From Rhodococcus sp. KRD162 (GTDB lineage: Bacteria > Actinomycetota > Actinomycetes > Mycobacteriales > Mycobacteriaceae), in NCBI RefSeq assembly GCF_017168335.1, contig NZ_JABFAU010000007.1, forward strand, positions 250,691 through 314,690: 64,000 nt of DNA, in the 5' to 3' direction. Numbering within the stretch: position 1 is the stretch's first letter; every line of letters begins with the position of its first letter. The position numbers were made by a program, and so were the translations under genes. Under the pieces are notes generated by a model. That model had not been told where the DNA came from. It worked only from the letters and a program-made list of their open reading frames with translations, and did no database searches. Below are positions 55,978 to 63,947 of this stretch, in pieces.

Positions 55978-57531
55978 TCACCGACGTCCGTCACCCGCGG
56001 TGGCTGTCGTACGGCTGCGTCTACCTGGCGCAAAGACGGCGAGGACGAGTGCCCCAGCGGCGGTCAGCGCCGCCAACGACAGCGTCGCCTGACCACTTCC
56101 GTGTACGAATGCGGCTCTGGCGAACTCGGCCAGCGGCTGACCAGCTGGTCCTGCGCGGTCGGCGACCTGCAACGCGGCGGCCAGAGAATCGGCCACCGGA
56201 CCACGGGCAGGCTCGGGTAGCTGGGGCAGAGCCGGCTGAATGTGCTGAACGTAACCGGCCGCGAGCACGCTACCGGCTACCGCAATCCCAATCGCGGCAC
56301 CGATTTCGCGAGCTGCGTCGTTGACCGCGGCAGCCACCCCGTGCTTGGCCTCAGGAGTGTCCGAGACGATGGCGAAAGTCGCAGGGGCGGTACACAACCC
56401 CAAACCCGCGCTCATGATGAGCAGGGGCCACAGCAGGTCAGGGTAAGTCGCAGCGACGGTCAGTCTGCTCACCATCACCAGTCCCGCCGCGATGGTGAGC
56501 AGACCTACAGTGGTCATCACCCGCAGCCCAACAATGTTCGACAGCCAGGGTGCAATCACCGAGATCACGATGAGCGGCACGACCATAGGGGTCAACGCCA
56601 ACGCGGCGGTGAGCGGTCCATAACCGAGAATCAACTGCAGATACTGCACCAACAGCAAGAACACCCCGAAGGTCACCAGAAATTGGATACAGACAGACAG
56701 CGCGCCGGCACCGAAACCACGGCGGGCGAACAACCGGACATCGAGTAGCGGTGCCGAGGAACGTAGTTCTACGACGACGAACACCACAACTGCGAACAAG
56801 CCCACCGCAGTGCTGATGGCGACGAGCGAATCCGACCAGCCACGGGCCGGAACCTCGATCACAGCGAAGACGATCGCCCCGACTGCCACAACTACGGTCA
56901 CAGCGCCCACCCAATCGACCGGTGGATGCTCCTGCTGGCGGGACTCCGCGATACTGCATGCCAACCCGGCCAGAACCGCTCCGGCGACGGTCAACCCGAC
57001 GAACACCGAGGTCCACGACCACTGCTCGAGCAGCACTCCAGCCCCGAGGATGCCCAGGACCGCCCCGGATCCAGCAACCCCGGCCCACACCCCTACAGCG
57101 CGACCGCGATGCGCCGGTGGAAATCCCGCGGTCAGTATCGACAGCGTCGAGGGCATGACCAGCGCCGCACCCGCCCCAGCCAACGCGCGAGCAGCGATCA
57201 GCCACGCCGGGTCAGCAAGAAACAAGGGCAATGCCGACGCGAAAGCGAACAACGCCAACCCCGCCACGAGCACCCCCCGGCGACCGTAACGATCACCGAT
57301 CGCACCGGCAGGCAGAACGAAGCACGCCAATACCAACGTATAACCGTCGACTATCCAGGTAAGTTGAGCTTGCGTCGCCCCTGTCGCGACCGCGATCTGT
57401 GGCAACGCTGAATACAATGCCGCCATTGCGGCCACCACCAACGCGACCGCCATGCACGACACAATCAACATCCACCACTGGGCGCCGCTCCATCGAGCGA
57501 CGCCGGCAGAGTCGGATCCACGTTCGTTCAT
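55978..57531 (-). CDS. MFS multidrug exporter, 14-helix (DHA2) type
   Basis: ATG at 57531 gives 517 residues and about fourteen membrane helices. Motif A is GAIGDRYGRRGVLV and motif C is GSGAVLGILGAGVLLEQWSW. It resembles EmrB/QacA-type drug/proton antiporters. It is divergent from a TetR regulator, and three operator half-sites lie between, a typical self-regulated efflux pair. Confidence 0.9.
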   Translation of the reverse strand: MNERGSDSAGVARWSGAQWWMLIVSCMAVALVVAAMAALYSALPQIAVATGATQAQLTWIVDGYTLVLACFVLPAGAIGDRYGRRGVLVAGLALFAFASALPLFLADPAWLIAARALAGAGAALVMPSTLSILTAGFPPAHRGRAVGVWAGVAGSGAVLGILGAGVLLEQWSWTSVFVGLTVAGAVLAGLACSIAESRQQEHPPVDWVGAVTVVVAVGAIVFAVIEVPARGWSDSLVAISTAVGLFAVVVFVVVELRSSAPLLDVRLFARRGFGAGALSVCIQFLVTFGVFLLLVQYLQLILGYGPLTAALALTPMVVPLIVISVIAPWLSNIVGLRVMTTVGLLTIAAGLVMVSRLTVAATYPDLLWPLLIMSAGLGLCTAPATFAIVSDTPEAKHGVAAAVNDAAREIGAAIGIAVAGSVLAAGYVQHIQPALPQLPEPARGPVADSLAAALQVADRAGPAGQPLAEFARAAFVHGSGQATLSLAALTAAGALVLAVFAPGRRSRTTATAGDGRR

Positions 57532-57547
57532 GGCCAGCCTCCCAGTT

Positions 57548-57573
57548 CGAGACCGGTCGTCTCGGTACGAGAC
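57548..57573. promoter_or_regulatory. Operator with three half-sites between the exporter and its TetR gene
   Basis: CGAGAC (57548-57553), GTCTCG (57559-57564) and CGAGAC (57568-57573) form two overlapping inverted repeats sharing the middle half-site. It lies 17 bases before the exporter start and about 65 bases before the regulator. Confidence 0.65.
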
Positions 57574-57637
57574 TATTAGTATCATAACTCTGTGGGTGTG
57601 ACAGAATGGTCATGCGAGGAGATATTTTGTCAGTCAA

Positions 57638-58360
57638 ATGGAGCGGAGCCCGTTCATGGTCGACCCTCTCGTTGCAGCCGAGGGCCCGGCCGATCCCCGG
57701 CTGGCGCGCTCACGTAACCGGTTACTCGAAGCTGCCGGTCAGCTGCTGTCCACCGGCGGTGTCGAGGCGGTCACCGTGGAGGCGGTCACCCGCATGTCGA
57801 AGGTTGCGCGTGCCACGCTGTACCGACACTTCGGAAGTACCACCGACCTGCTCGCGGCAACCTTCGAGCGACTACTACCCCCAGTCGACACCGATATCGA
57901 TACCGGTCCGCTACGCGAACGTCTGATTTCGTTGCTCACCACCCAAGCCGACCTCATCGACCAAGCTCCGGTGCAGATGACCACGCTGGCGTGGCTGGCA
58001 ATGGGACCCGTCAACAGCGGCGACGCCAGTCGGCGCGATCTCGATCCTGGCGCGGTGGTCTCACTTCGGGCACGTGTCATAGAGCAATACCGCAAGTCCC
58101 TGGATCAGATCCTGACGGCCCCTGACGCCCGCGATGTGCTCGGCGAGCTCGACACCACCTTCGCCCTCATTCAGCTCCTCGGACCGATAGTGTTCGCTCG
58201 CCTTACAGGACTGCGTCACATCCACACCGACGACTGCATCCGCATCGTCGACAACTTTCTCGCCGCCCATGCCACAAGTGTCGGATCGAGCACTTCGCGC
58301 GACAATAGTCGTACGTGGCCGGCCACGACGCCAGACCCGCAGTTCAACGAAGGCCAGTAA
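57638..58360 (+). CDS. TetR-family regulator of the exporter
   Basis: ATG at 57638 (ATG 57656 is an alternative) gives 240 residues. HTH: VTVEAVTRMSKVARATLYRHFG near residues 46-67, followed by LLAATFERLLPP. It is divergent from the DHA2 exporter and probably represses it through the half-sites at 57.55 kb. Confidence 0.87.
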   Translation: MERSPFMVDPLVAAEGPADPRLARSRNRLLEAAGQLLSTGGVEAVTVEAVTRMSKVARATLYRHFGSTTDLLAATFERLLPPVDTDIDTGPLRERLISLLTTQADLIDQAPVQMTTLAWLAMGPVNSGDASRRDLDPGAVVSLRARVIEQYRKSLDQILTAPDARDVLGELDTTFALIQLLGPIVFARLTGLRHIHTDDCIRIVDNFLAAHATSVGSSTSRDNSRTWPATTPDPQFNEGQ

Positions 58361-58454
58361 GGCTTGACGGAAAACCACACCATCACTGCGCTAACCAGTC
58401 AGGGATCGCGGCGCTCATCGGATGCAACCTAACGTGGGCATAAGAACTCAGAGT

Positions 58455-58499
58455 TGCAGGAGACTTCTGAAATCGTGCAGCCGACTTCTGAAACTGACA
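58455..58499 (-). mobile_element. Right terminal repeat of a tni (Tn5053/Tn402-type) transposon
   Basis: On the minus strand from 58499: TGTCAGTTTCAGAAGT, identical over 16 bases to the left end at 21585, then a second copy TTTCAGAAGTCTCCTGCA 21 bases further in. The tip faces right, so the element lies to the left. It interrupts the 3' end of a resolvase gene. The outside 5 bp are CAGGG, which do not match TAGTC at the other end. Confidence 0.8.
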
Positions 58500-58902
58500 C
58501 AGGGTGCTGCGTGCGATGTTCAACACTTCCGCGATTTCGGTCATGGGTACGCCATCGCCGCGCATCTTTTTCGCCTGCCGCTTCTTCGCAGCCGTCAGCG
58601 AGGACGGCCGGCCTCCGACTCTGCCGCGATCACGCGCCGCCGACAGTCCGGCCATCGTGCGTTCACGGATGAGGTTGCGTTCGAATTCCGCTAGGGCACC
58701 GAAGATGTGGAAGATCAGCTTGCCGCCCGGGGTGGTCGTATTGATCTCTTCGGTCAAGGATTTGAACGCCACCCCTCGCGCTTCGAGTTCGGTGACGGTC
58801 TCGATCAGGTGCGGCAGCGAGCGTCCCAGTCGGTCGAGCCTCCATACGACGAGCGTGTCACCTGGACGCAGGGCGTCCATCAAGGCCGCCAGCTCGGGGC
58901 GA
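58500..58902 (-). pseudogene. Serine resolvase, C-terminal two-thirds (split by IS21, cut by a tni end)
   Basis: The minus strand reads RPELAALMDALRPGDTLVVWRLDRLGRS, GKLIFHIFGALAEFERNLIRERT and the HTH GVPMTEIAEVLNIARSTL, all resolvase/invertase motifs. Just after STL the frame enters the tni end and picks up 38 foreign residues, ending at 58383. The missing N-terminus is at 61483-61616, on the other side of the IS21 element. The two parts join in frame when the IS and one copy of GGGCGA are removed. Confidence 0.9.
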
Positions 58903-59035
58903 TGTCGACGGCCATCGTAAGCTCCCCACTGGCGGCCATTTATGGCGCATTTTGTGGCCATGGTTTCTCCCCGCGTACGGCCAGATAGTTCCCCACCTGC
59001 TGTGAGTCAGATTCGGTCCCGGCAACGCTGGGTGG

Positions 59036-60577
59036 ATGAAATCGAGCAGGGAGATCATGGAAATTTTGGAGGCGTACGACCTCACGGGTAGTTATCGGGC
59101 GGCGGCGGAGCTGGCTGGGTGTGATCACCACACGGTGGCCCGGTATGTGCAGATGCGCGCTGCGGGGCAGCCGCCGGACCGCCGGCGGCATCGAGCGCGG
59201 GCGATCGACGACTTTCTGCCGAAGATCGAGGAGTTGGTGGTCCGCTCGCAGGGCAAGGTCCGCGCGGATGTCATCCACGAACGGATCGTCGCGCTGGGGT
59301 TCACCGGCGGTGAGCGGACCACGCGCCGGACGGTCGCGGAGGCGAAGGCCCAGTTTCGGGCTGGTCGGCGGCGAGTGTATCGGCCGTGGGTAACCGAACC
59401 TGGGCTGTGGTTACAGTACGACTTCGGTGACGGGCCAACGATTTCCGGCCGGAAGACGACGTTGTTCTGCGCATGGTTGGCGTGGTCGCGATTTCGGGTG
59501 GTGATCCCGATCTGGGACAAGACATTGCCGACGGTGGCGGCGTGTTTGGATGCGACATTCCGCCGCTTGGGCGGGGTTCCGGTCTATGTCCTCACCGACA
59601 ACGAGAAGACCGCGACGATCGATCACGTGGCCGGGATCGCGGTCCGCAATCCGGAGATCGTGGAGGTGGCACGGCATTACGGCACGACGCTGCGGACGTG
59701 TTTACCTGCTGATCCGGAGTCGAAGGGAGGAAGTGAGGCGACGGTGCGGATCGCCAAAGCCGACCTGTTGCCGAAGGAGGTGAACCTGCGCGAGCAGTAT
59801 CACTCTTTCGGTGAGCTCGAGTCGGCTTGCCGGCAGTTCTGCACCGACGTCAACACCCGCGTCCACAGCTCTACTCGGCGGCGGCCGGTCGAGCGGCTGG
59901 CCGAAGAGTTGCAGCGGCTGCATCCGCTGCCGAAATCTCCGTTCACCGCGGTGTTCGGCACTACCCGGCGGGTGAACTGGGAGTCGACGATCTCGGTGGA
60001 AGGGGTGCGGTATTCGGTGCCGCACACGTTGATCGACACTCGGGTCTGGGCCCGCTTCCATGGTGAGGAGCTGATCGTGACCGCCGTCGACAATGATGGC
60101 GGTGCAGTCGAAGTCGCGCGGCACCGCCGCGGCCAACCCGGTTCACCGGTCCTCGACAACGACCACTACCCACCCCGCCCAGACCGCGACGCCGCCGACC
60201 GGGTGCCCAAGCCTCGTACCGCCGCCGAGCTCGCCTTCCTACAGTTGGGCCAGGGTGCCAACAGCTGGCTGGTCGAGGCTGCCGCCGCGGGAGCGCGCCG
60301 CATCAGGGCGAAGATGGCCGAGGCCGTGGACCTTTCGAAGCTGCACTCCCCGGACGCAGTCGACAGAGCGTTGGGGACGGCGGCGATGACCGGCCGGTTC
60401 GCCGATCGGGACCTGATCTCGATCCTCGACTACCAAGTCACCCACGAACACGCTGATCCGGTCCGTCGCAGCGAGAACCACACTCTGCAACCGGGCACCG
60501 CCGCCTGGTCCACCTTCGGCCAGACACCAGCGCCGGCCAGCCCAGCCACTACTGACGATGAAAGCGATGACGCCTGA
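59036..60577 (+). CDS. istA: IstA transposase (IS21 family)
   Basis: 513 residues from ATG 59036. N-terminal HTH (GSYRAAAELAGCDHHTVARYV), integrase core with Asp in LQYDFGDGP, Asp in VLTDNEKT and Glu in KGGSEATVRIAK, then the C-terminal mu-transposase-like domain. The stop overlaps the ATG of istB (TGATGA), as usual in IS21 elements. Confidence 0.95.
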   Translation: MKSSREIMEILEAYDLTGSYRAAAELAGCDHHTVARYVQMRAAGQPPDRRRHRARAIDDFLPKIEELVVRSQGKVRADVIHERIVALGFTGGERTTRRTVAEAKAQFRAGRRRVYRPWVTEPGLWLQYDFGDGPTISGRKTTLFCAWLAWSRFRVVIPIWDKTLPTVAACLDATFRRLGGVPVYVLTDNEKTATIDHVAGIAVRNPEIVEVARHYGTTLRTCLPADPESKGGSEATVRIAKADLLPKEVNLREQYHSFGELESACRQFCTDVNTRVHSSTRRRPVERLAEELQRLHPLPKSPFTAVFGTTRRVNWESTISVEGVRYSVPHTLIDTRVWARFHGEELIVTAVDNDGGAVEVARHRRGQPGSPVLDNDHYPPRPDRDAADRVPKPRTAAELAFLQLGQGANSWLVEAAAAGARRIRAKMAEAVDLSKLHSPDAVDRALGTAAMTGRFADRDLISILDYQVTHEHADPVRRSENHTLQPGTAAWSTFGQTPAPASPATTDDESDDA

Positions 60578-61368
60578 TGAGCACCCCTTTGCGCACTGTT
60601 ACCAGCGCTAACGGCGACCCGTTGGCCGAGGCGATCGACCTGACTAAACGCCTGAAACTGCCCCATATCCGCAGGTCCTTGAGCGATATCATCCCGACCG
60701 CGAAAGCCCAACGCTGGGACCCCGCCGAAGTCGTGCGGGTTCTCCTCGCTGAGGAAGCCGCCGGCCGGGACCGGGCGAACCTGCACACTCGCCGCAAACG
60801 CGCGGGTTTCCCTACCGGCAAGACCTTCGGCGACTGGGACGAAACGAAATTGTCGATTCCCCGCGCCACCCAGGACGCGCTCCGCACCCTGGAGTGGGTC
60901 GGGCGGCGTGAATGTTTCTGCGTCTGCGGGCCTTCGGGAACTGGCAAGTCTCACTTCACCGAGGCACTCGGGCAGGCCGCAGTCGAAGCTGGGCTGGCGG
61001 TGTCTTGGTTCACCATCGAAGACCTCGGTGCCCTGGTCCGCCGGCACCGTGCCGACGACTCCATCGCCCGAGCCCTGACGAGGATCATCCGCTCCGACCT
61101 GATCATCGTCGACGACATCGGTCTGCTCCCGGTCTCTGAAGACGCCGCCGAAGGATTCTATCGCCTCGTCGACGCTGCCTACGAACGCCGAGCGATTGCC
61201 GTCTCGAGCAACCTGCACCCCTGCGGCTTCGACGAGATCATGCCCAAAACATTGGCCACCGCCACCGTTGACCGGCTCCTGCACCATGCGCACGTCGTCG
61301 TCACCGACGGCGACTCCTTCCGCCTCACCGAAGCCACCACCGGCAAGGGGGTGAAGCCCTTCAGCTAA
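60577..61368 (+). CDS. istB: IstB helper ATPase (IS21 family)
   Basis: 263 residues. Walker A is CGPSGTGKSHFTEALG near residue 112, Walker B is LIIVDDIGLLPV near 180. IstB is the DnaC-like AAA+ helper that assembles on target DNA and is required by IstA. Complete and in normal length. Confidence 0.95.
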   Translation: MSTPLRTVTSANGDPLAEAIDLTKRLKLPHIRRSLSDIIPTAKAQRWDPAEVVRVLLAEEAAGRDRANLHTRRKRAGFPTGKTFGDWDETKLSIPRATQDALRTLEWVGRRECFCVCGPSGTGKSHFTEALGQAAVEAGLAVSWFTIEDLGALVRRHRADDSIARALTRIIRSDLIIVDDIGLLPVSEDAAEGFYRLVDAAYERRAIAVSSNLHPCGFDEIMPKTLATATVDRLLHHAHVVVTDGDSFRLTEATTGKGVKPFS

Positions 61369-61482
61369 CCCCAATCAGAAAGCGGGTGGGGAAAAACAAC
61401 TGGCCGCCACCGGGGAGAACCCGTGGCCACCAGCGGGGAGAACTACTGGCCGCCTACGGGGAGAACTTCGTGGCCATTGACA

Positions 61483-61616
61483 GGGCGATCCGTCTTCGCT
61501 CCTGAGGCCTTGTCGGTCCAGACGCGGAAACAGCCAGCCGCATTCAATGCGTCCAGCTGTAATTCCGGGTTCTGGTCGGTGGTCGAAACCCTCGCGTAGC
61601 CCAAAAAGTCGCTCAC
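61483..61616 (-). pseudogene. Serine resolvase, N-terminal part
   Basis: GTG at 61616 begins [20 protein letters not shown] with the catalytic Ser in YARVST, and continues to [12 protein letters not shown], where the IS21 element starts. The remaining part is at 58500-58902. Together they would make a resolvase of normal size, about 175 residues to the tni end. Confidence 0.9.
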
Positions 61617-61657
61617 AAGGGCACAGTGTTGCAGAACTCACCGACAAGCGAGGTTTC

Positions 61658-61690
61658 GGGACAAAAGCAATGGGACACGTTTTTGGGACA
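61658..61690. promoter_or_regulatory. Possible res site: three GGGACA repeats upstream of the resolvase
   Basis: GGGACA occurs at 61658-61663, 61672-61677 and 61685-61690, evenly spaced by 13-14 bases, about 42 bases before the resolvase start. Resolvase crossover sites contain such spaced half-sites. tni transposons prefer res regions, so this could have been the original attraction for the insertion. Confidence 0.4.
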
Positions 61691-61796
61691 CCCCTGTGCC
61701 TGGTCGCTTCGCATGATCGGGGAGCTCCGCTTCGTGTCCGAGAAACGACCGATTGACGGACGCGCGATTCAGGTGGACTTCGCGACTGGCGTCTTC

Positions 61797-62108
61797 TCAG
61801 CTCAGCGTCACCGAGCGATCGCCAAAGTCTGCGACGACCCGAAGATGGCCGCCGAGGGCTTCGACGTAGGACTCCAGAGTTCCGAGCTGTGTGTTGCGGA
61901 GGTCGCCCCGCTCGATCTGTGAGACCCGAGGTTGGGAAATCCCCATCAGGTCGGCCAAATCCTCTTGGCGGGTCACCTGTTCGCGGCGGACCTCGACGAG
62001 ACGGTGGGCCCGAACCTCTTCCTGCATCGTTTTCCGGGCGTTGCTGACGGCCTGCTCGTCGATCCGCTGTGCGGCGTCCGCCCGTACTTCACGCCAATTC
62101 CGAGCCAT
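61797..62108 (-). CDS. higA: XRE-family antitoxin (HigA-like)
   Basis: ATG at 62108; 103 residues. The C-terminal half is a lambda-type HTH (RQEDLADLMGISQPRVSQIERGDL), preceded by a helical basic part. It lies directly downstream of the toxin gene, in the toxin-first order of higBA modules. The symbol is given by analogy. Confidence 0.82.
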   Translation of the reverse strand: MARNWREVRADAAQRIDEQAVSNARKTMQEEVRAHRLVEVRREQVTRQEDLADLMGISQPRVSQIERGDLRNTQLGTLESYVEALGGHLRVVADFGDRSVTLS

Positions 62109-62128
62109 GTCTCGCACCTCCTGAGTTT

Positions 62129-62476
62129 TTAACTGTTCTCTAGCTTTTCGATCCAGAGCTCGTAGCGGTCCTCCGCTATCGGGATGTTGTCGGTGTACCA
62201 CTGCTTCCACTCGCCGGCCTTGTCTCCCGCGACCAGCAAGATCGCTTGCCGCTGAGGATCGAATACAAACAAGATCCGGATGGAAGTTCCGGATGGCCGT
62301 AACTCCTTCATGTTGTGGATCTTTGAGCCTTTGACCTTGTCTACGGTGGGGCGTCCCAGCGTCGGCCCTTCGGCTTCCAAGTAGTCGATGGCTGCGGTCA
62401 CGGCCGCGACATCGGACTCGTCCAAGGTTAGGAACCACTCGTCCACCTCGGCGAGGAGGACCACATCGCACTGCAT
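62129..62476 (-). CDS. higB: RelE/HigB-like toxin (Gp49 family)
   Basis: ATG at 62476; 115 residues. Motifs LGRPTVDKVKGSKIHNMKEL, SIRILFVFDPQRQAILLVAGDK and WYTDNIPIAEDRY are typical of the phage-derived Gp49-like/HigB group, which cleaves mRNA on the ribosome. It precedes the antitoxin by 20 bases on the same strand. Confidence 0.84.
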   Translation of the reverse strand: MQCDVVLLAEVDEWFLTLDESDVAAVTAAIDYLEAEGPTLGRPTVDKVKGSKIHNMKELRPSGTSIRILFVFDPQRQAILLVAGDKAGEWKQWYTDNIPIAEDRYELWIEKLENS

Positions 62477-62659
62477 GAAACCGACCCGCCTCCCAAATCC
62501 GTGGTGGCCGGTGCCACGTAAACAATATAACGCTGAGCTTCTATTTTTGGTAGAGGTGCGGCTCACATATCGGCGGCGGCCAGGGGCGGTCATGCCGCAG
62601 GGGAATGTGGCGGCCGGGGATCGGGACCCGACAGGGGACAACGGTGGAAGGATGGCGAC

Positions 62660-62986
62660 ATGCGCCCGGACAGGTACCTCGAGGATTTTCTGAACGGGCT
62701 GGAAACACTGAGCGGGGCGTACCCCGAGGCCGCGGAGGTGATCGCTTCGCACGGCGTCGTGGCCGCACTCGACGACGACGAGGCATTCGTAGTTCTGCTC
62801 CGTTTGGTAGGTCCGGAAGCGCCTGTGTATGCCGACGAATTGTGGCAGCTGATCAGTACGTTTCTAAACAGCCGACGCGCTGAGGAGTTGTTCGGCGGCT
62901 CTGAGGGCATTGGGCACACACATCTCAACGCGGTGAGACGGCCGCGATACATTCCGCCTAACACCCGGCCTGTGATCCCGCGATGA
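62660..62986 (+). CDS. Hypothetical protein
   Basis: 108 residues from ATG 62660, acidic at the start (MRPDRYLEDFLNGLETL...DDDEAFVVLLRLVGPEAPVYADEL) and basic at the end. No domain recognised. The codon bias looks like the neighbours, and no overlapping better candidate exists. Possibly part of the plasmid- or transposon-derived set with the toxin-antitoxin pair. Confidence 0.5.
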   Translation: MRPDRYLEDFLNGLETLSGAYPEAAEVIASHGVVAALDDDEAFVVLLRLVGPEAPVYADELWQLISTFLNSRRAEELFGGSEGIGHTHLNAVRRPRYIPPNTRPVIPR

Positions 62987-63122
62987 TCTGACACACCGCC
63001 GACCTCACCCCGAATGCCCACCCAACCTAGGTCGCCGGACATGGAAGCAGCAACGCGTAATCGGCCGGCATGGCGCAGCGGACTGAAGGGCGGACAGGGT
63101 TGCTGTGTGTAGGGTCGTTCCC

Positions 63123-63557
63123 ATGTCAGATTCCGAACAGGATTGGGGCACGGTACTTTCCGGACACAGATCCCCAGAGATGATCACCCGGCTGACCCCA
63201 GTGTTCGAAGCGCACAACATCGCCCCTGATGCGGTGGCCTCCGCGCTCGCGGACCAGGAGGCTTTCGTTGCGGCAACCACCAGTAGGTCGGACTGGGCAG
63301 ATGCCTATGGCGGCAAAGTCGCCGCCGCGCTCATCGCCGCTGAAGTCCTCGAACAAGCAGCGGCTCTACAGTTCACGGTGTCGACCATCCGCTCCCGCAT
63401 CGTCGCTCAGGTCGTAGCCGAATCGTCCGTCGGAGAAACCGCTCGGCAGCTCGGCTACAGCCATCAACACATCTCCCGACTCCGGAAGAGCGGAGCTGCA
63501 CAACAGCGCCACGAGACGGAAGAGGTAACTAGTCGCTCAGTGGTGCTGGGGATTTAG
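63123..63557 (+). CDS. Hypothetical DNA-binding protein
   Basis: ATG at 63123; 144 residues. The C-terminal segment SSVGETARQLGYSHQHISRLRKS looks like an HTH motif, and the rest is helical and Ala-rich. Family not recognised. It converges with the next gene, overlapping by four bases. Confidence 0.6.
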   Translation: MSDSEQDWGTVLSGHRSPEMITRLTPVFEAHNIAPDAVASALADQEAFVAATTSRSDWADAYGGKVAAALIAAEVLEQAAALQFTVSTIRSRIVAQVVAESSVGETARQLGYSHQHISRLRKSGAAQQRHETEEVTSRSVVLGI

Positions 63558-63868
63558 GAAGCTTGCGCCCCATGGCTCTCCGCTTTTGCGCGCATCGTCA
63601 CCCGCGCCAACATTTGTTCCATCTGCGGCCACCCCAACGGCACCGCAGCGCCATGCATTCTGAGACGGATATTCCACTCCGGAGCGAACGCATCCCACAG
63701 GACGCGTACAGCAGGTGCCAACACATCGCGCTCGATCGCCTCGACAGTCTCTCTGTCCCAACGAGGCTCCCCGTCAAAAGAATCCGGCTCACCGAACACC
63801 GAGGTCAACCGATCAGGTGTGTAACCGAGTGCAATCAGGTCCGAGGCGCTGAAATGTTGCTTGCTCAC
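63554..63868 (-). CDS. Hypothetical protein
   Basis: 104 residues from ATG 63868: MSKQHFSASDLIALGYTPDRLTSVFGEPDSF... No domain recognised. The start of the helical region ALGYTPDRLTSVFGEPD is HTH-like in spacing (DLIALGYTPDRLTSVFG), and the protein may bind DNA. A perfect 33-bp palindrome lies 47 bases upstream. Confidence 0.55.
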   Translation of the reverse strand: MSKQHFSASDLIALGYTPDRLTSVFGEPDSFDGEPRWDRETVEAIERDVLAPAVRVLWDAFAPEWNIRLRMHGAAVPLGWPQMEQMLARVTMRAKAESHGAQAS

Positions 63869-63914
63869 AAATCGGGGGTCGGGGAGCAGATTCTCGAAAT
63901 CCGGCGCTAAGGAT

Positions 63915-63947
63915 TTACGGCAGATAGTAGCGTACTATCTGCCGTAA
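63915..63947. promoter_or_regulatory. 33-bp perfect palindrome
   Basis: TTACGGCAGATAGTA-GCG-TACTATCTGCCGTAA: two 15-bp arms around 3 bases. There is no T-run beyond, so a terminator is unlikely. It lies upstream of the leftward gene that starts at 63868 and is probably an operator, or a plasmid-type iteron or resolution site. Confidence 0.7.

Larger units (their letters stand above)
58903..61482 (+). mobile_element. Complete IS21-family insertion sequence
   Basis: The tips are TGTCGACGGCCATCG at 58903 and, on the minus strand, TGTCAATGGCCACG from 61482. Both ends then carry repeated CTCCCC and GGCGGCCA blocks, as in IS21 multiple terminal repeats. The 6-bp target duplication GGGCGA is present at 58897-58902 and 61483-61488. 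It contains istA and istB with overlapping stop/start and sits inside a resolvase gene. Length 2,580 bp. Both genes look intact, so it may be active. Confidence 0.92.
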
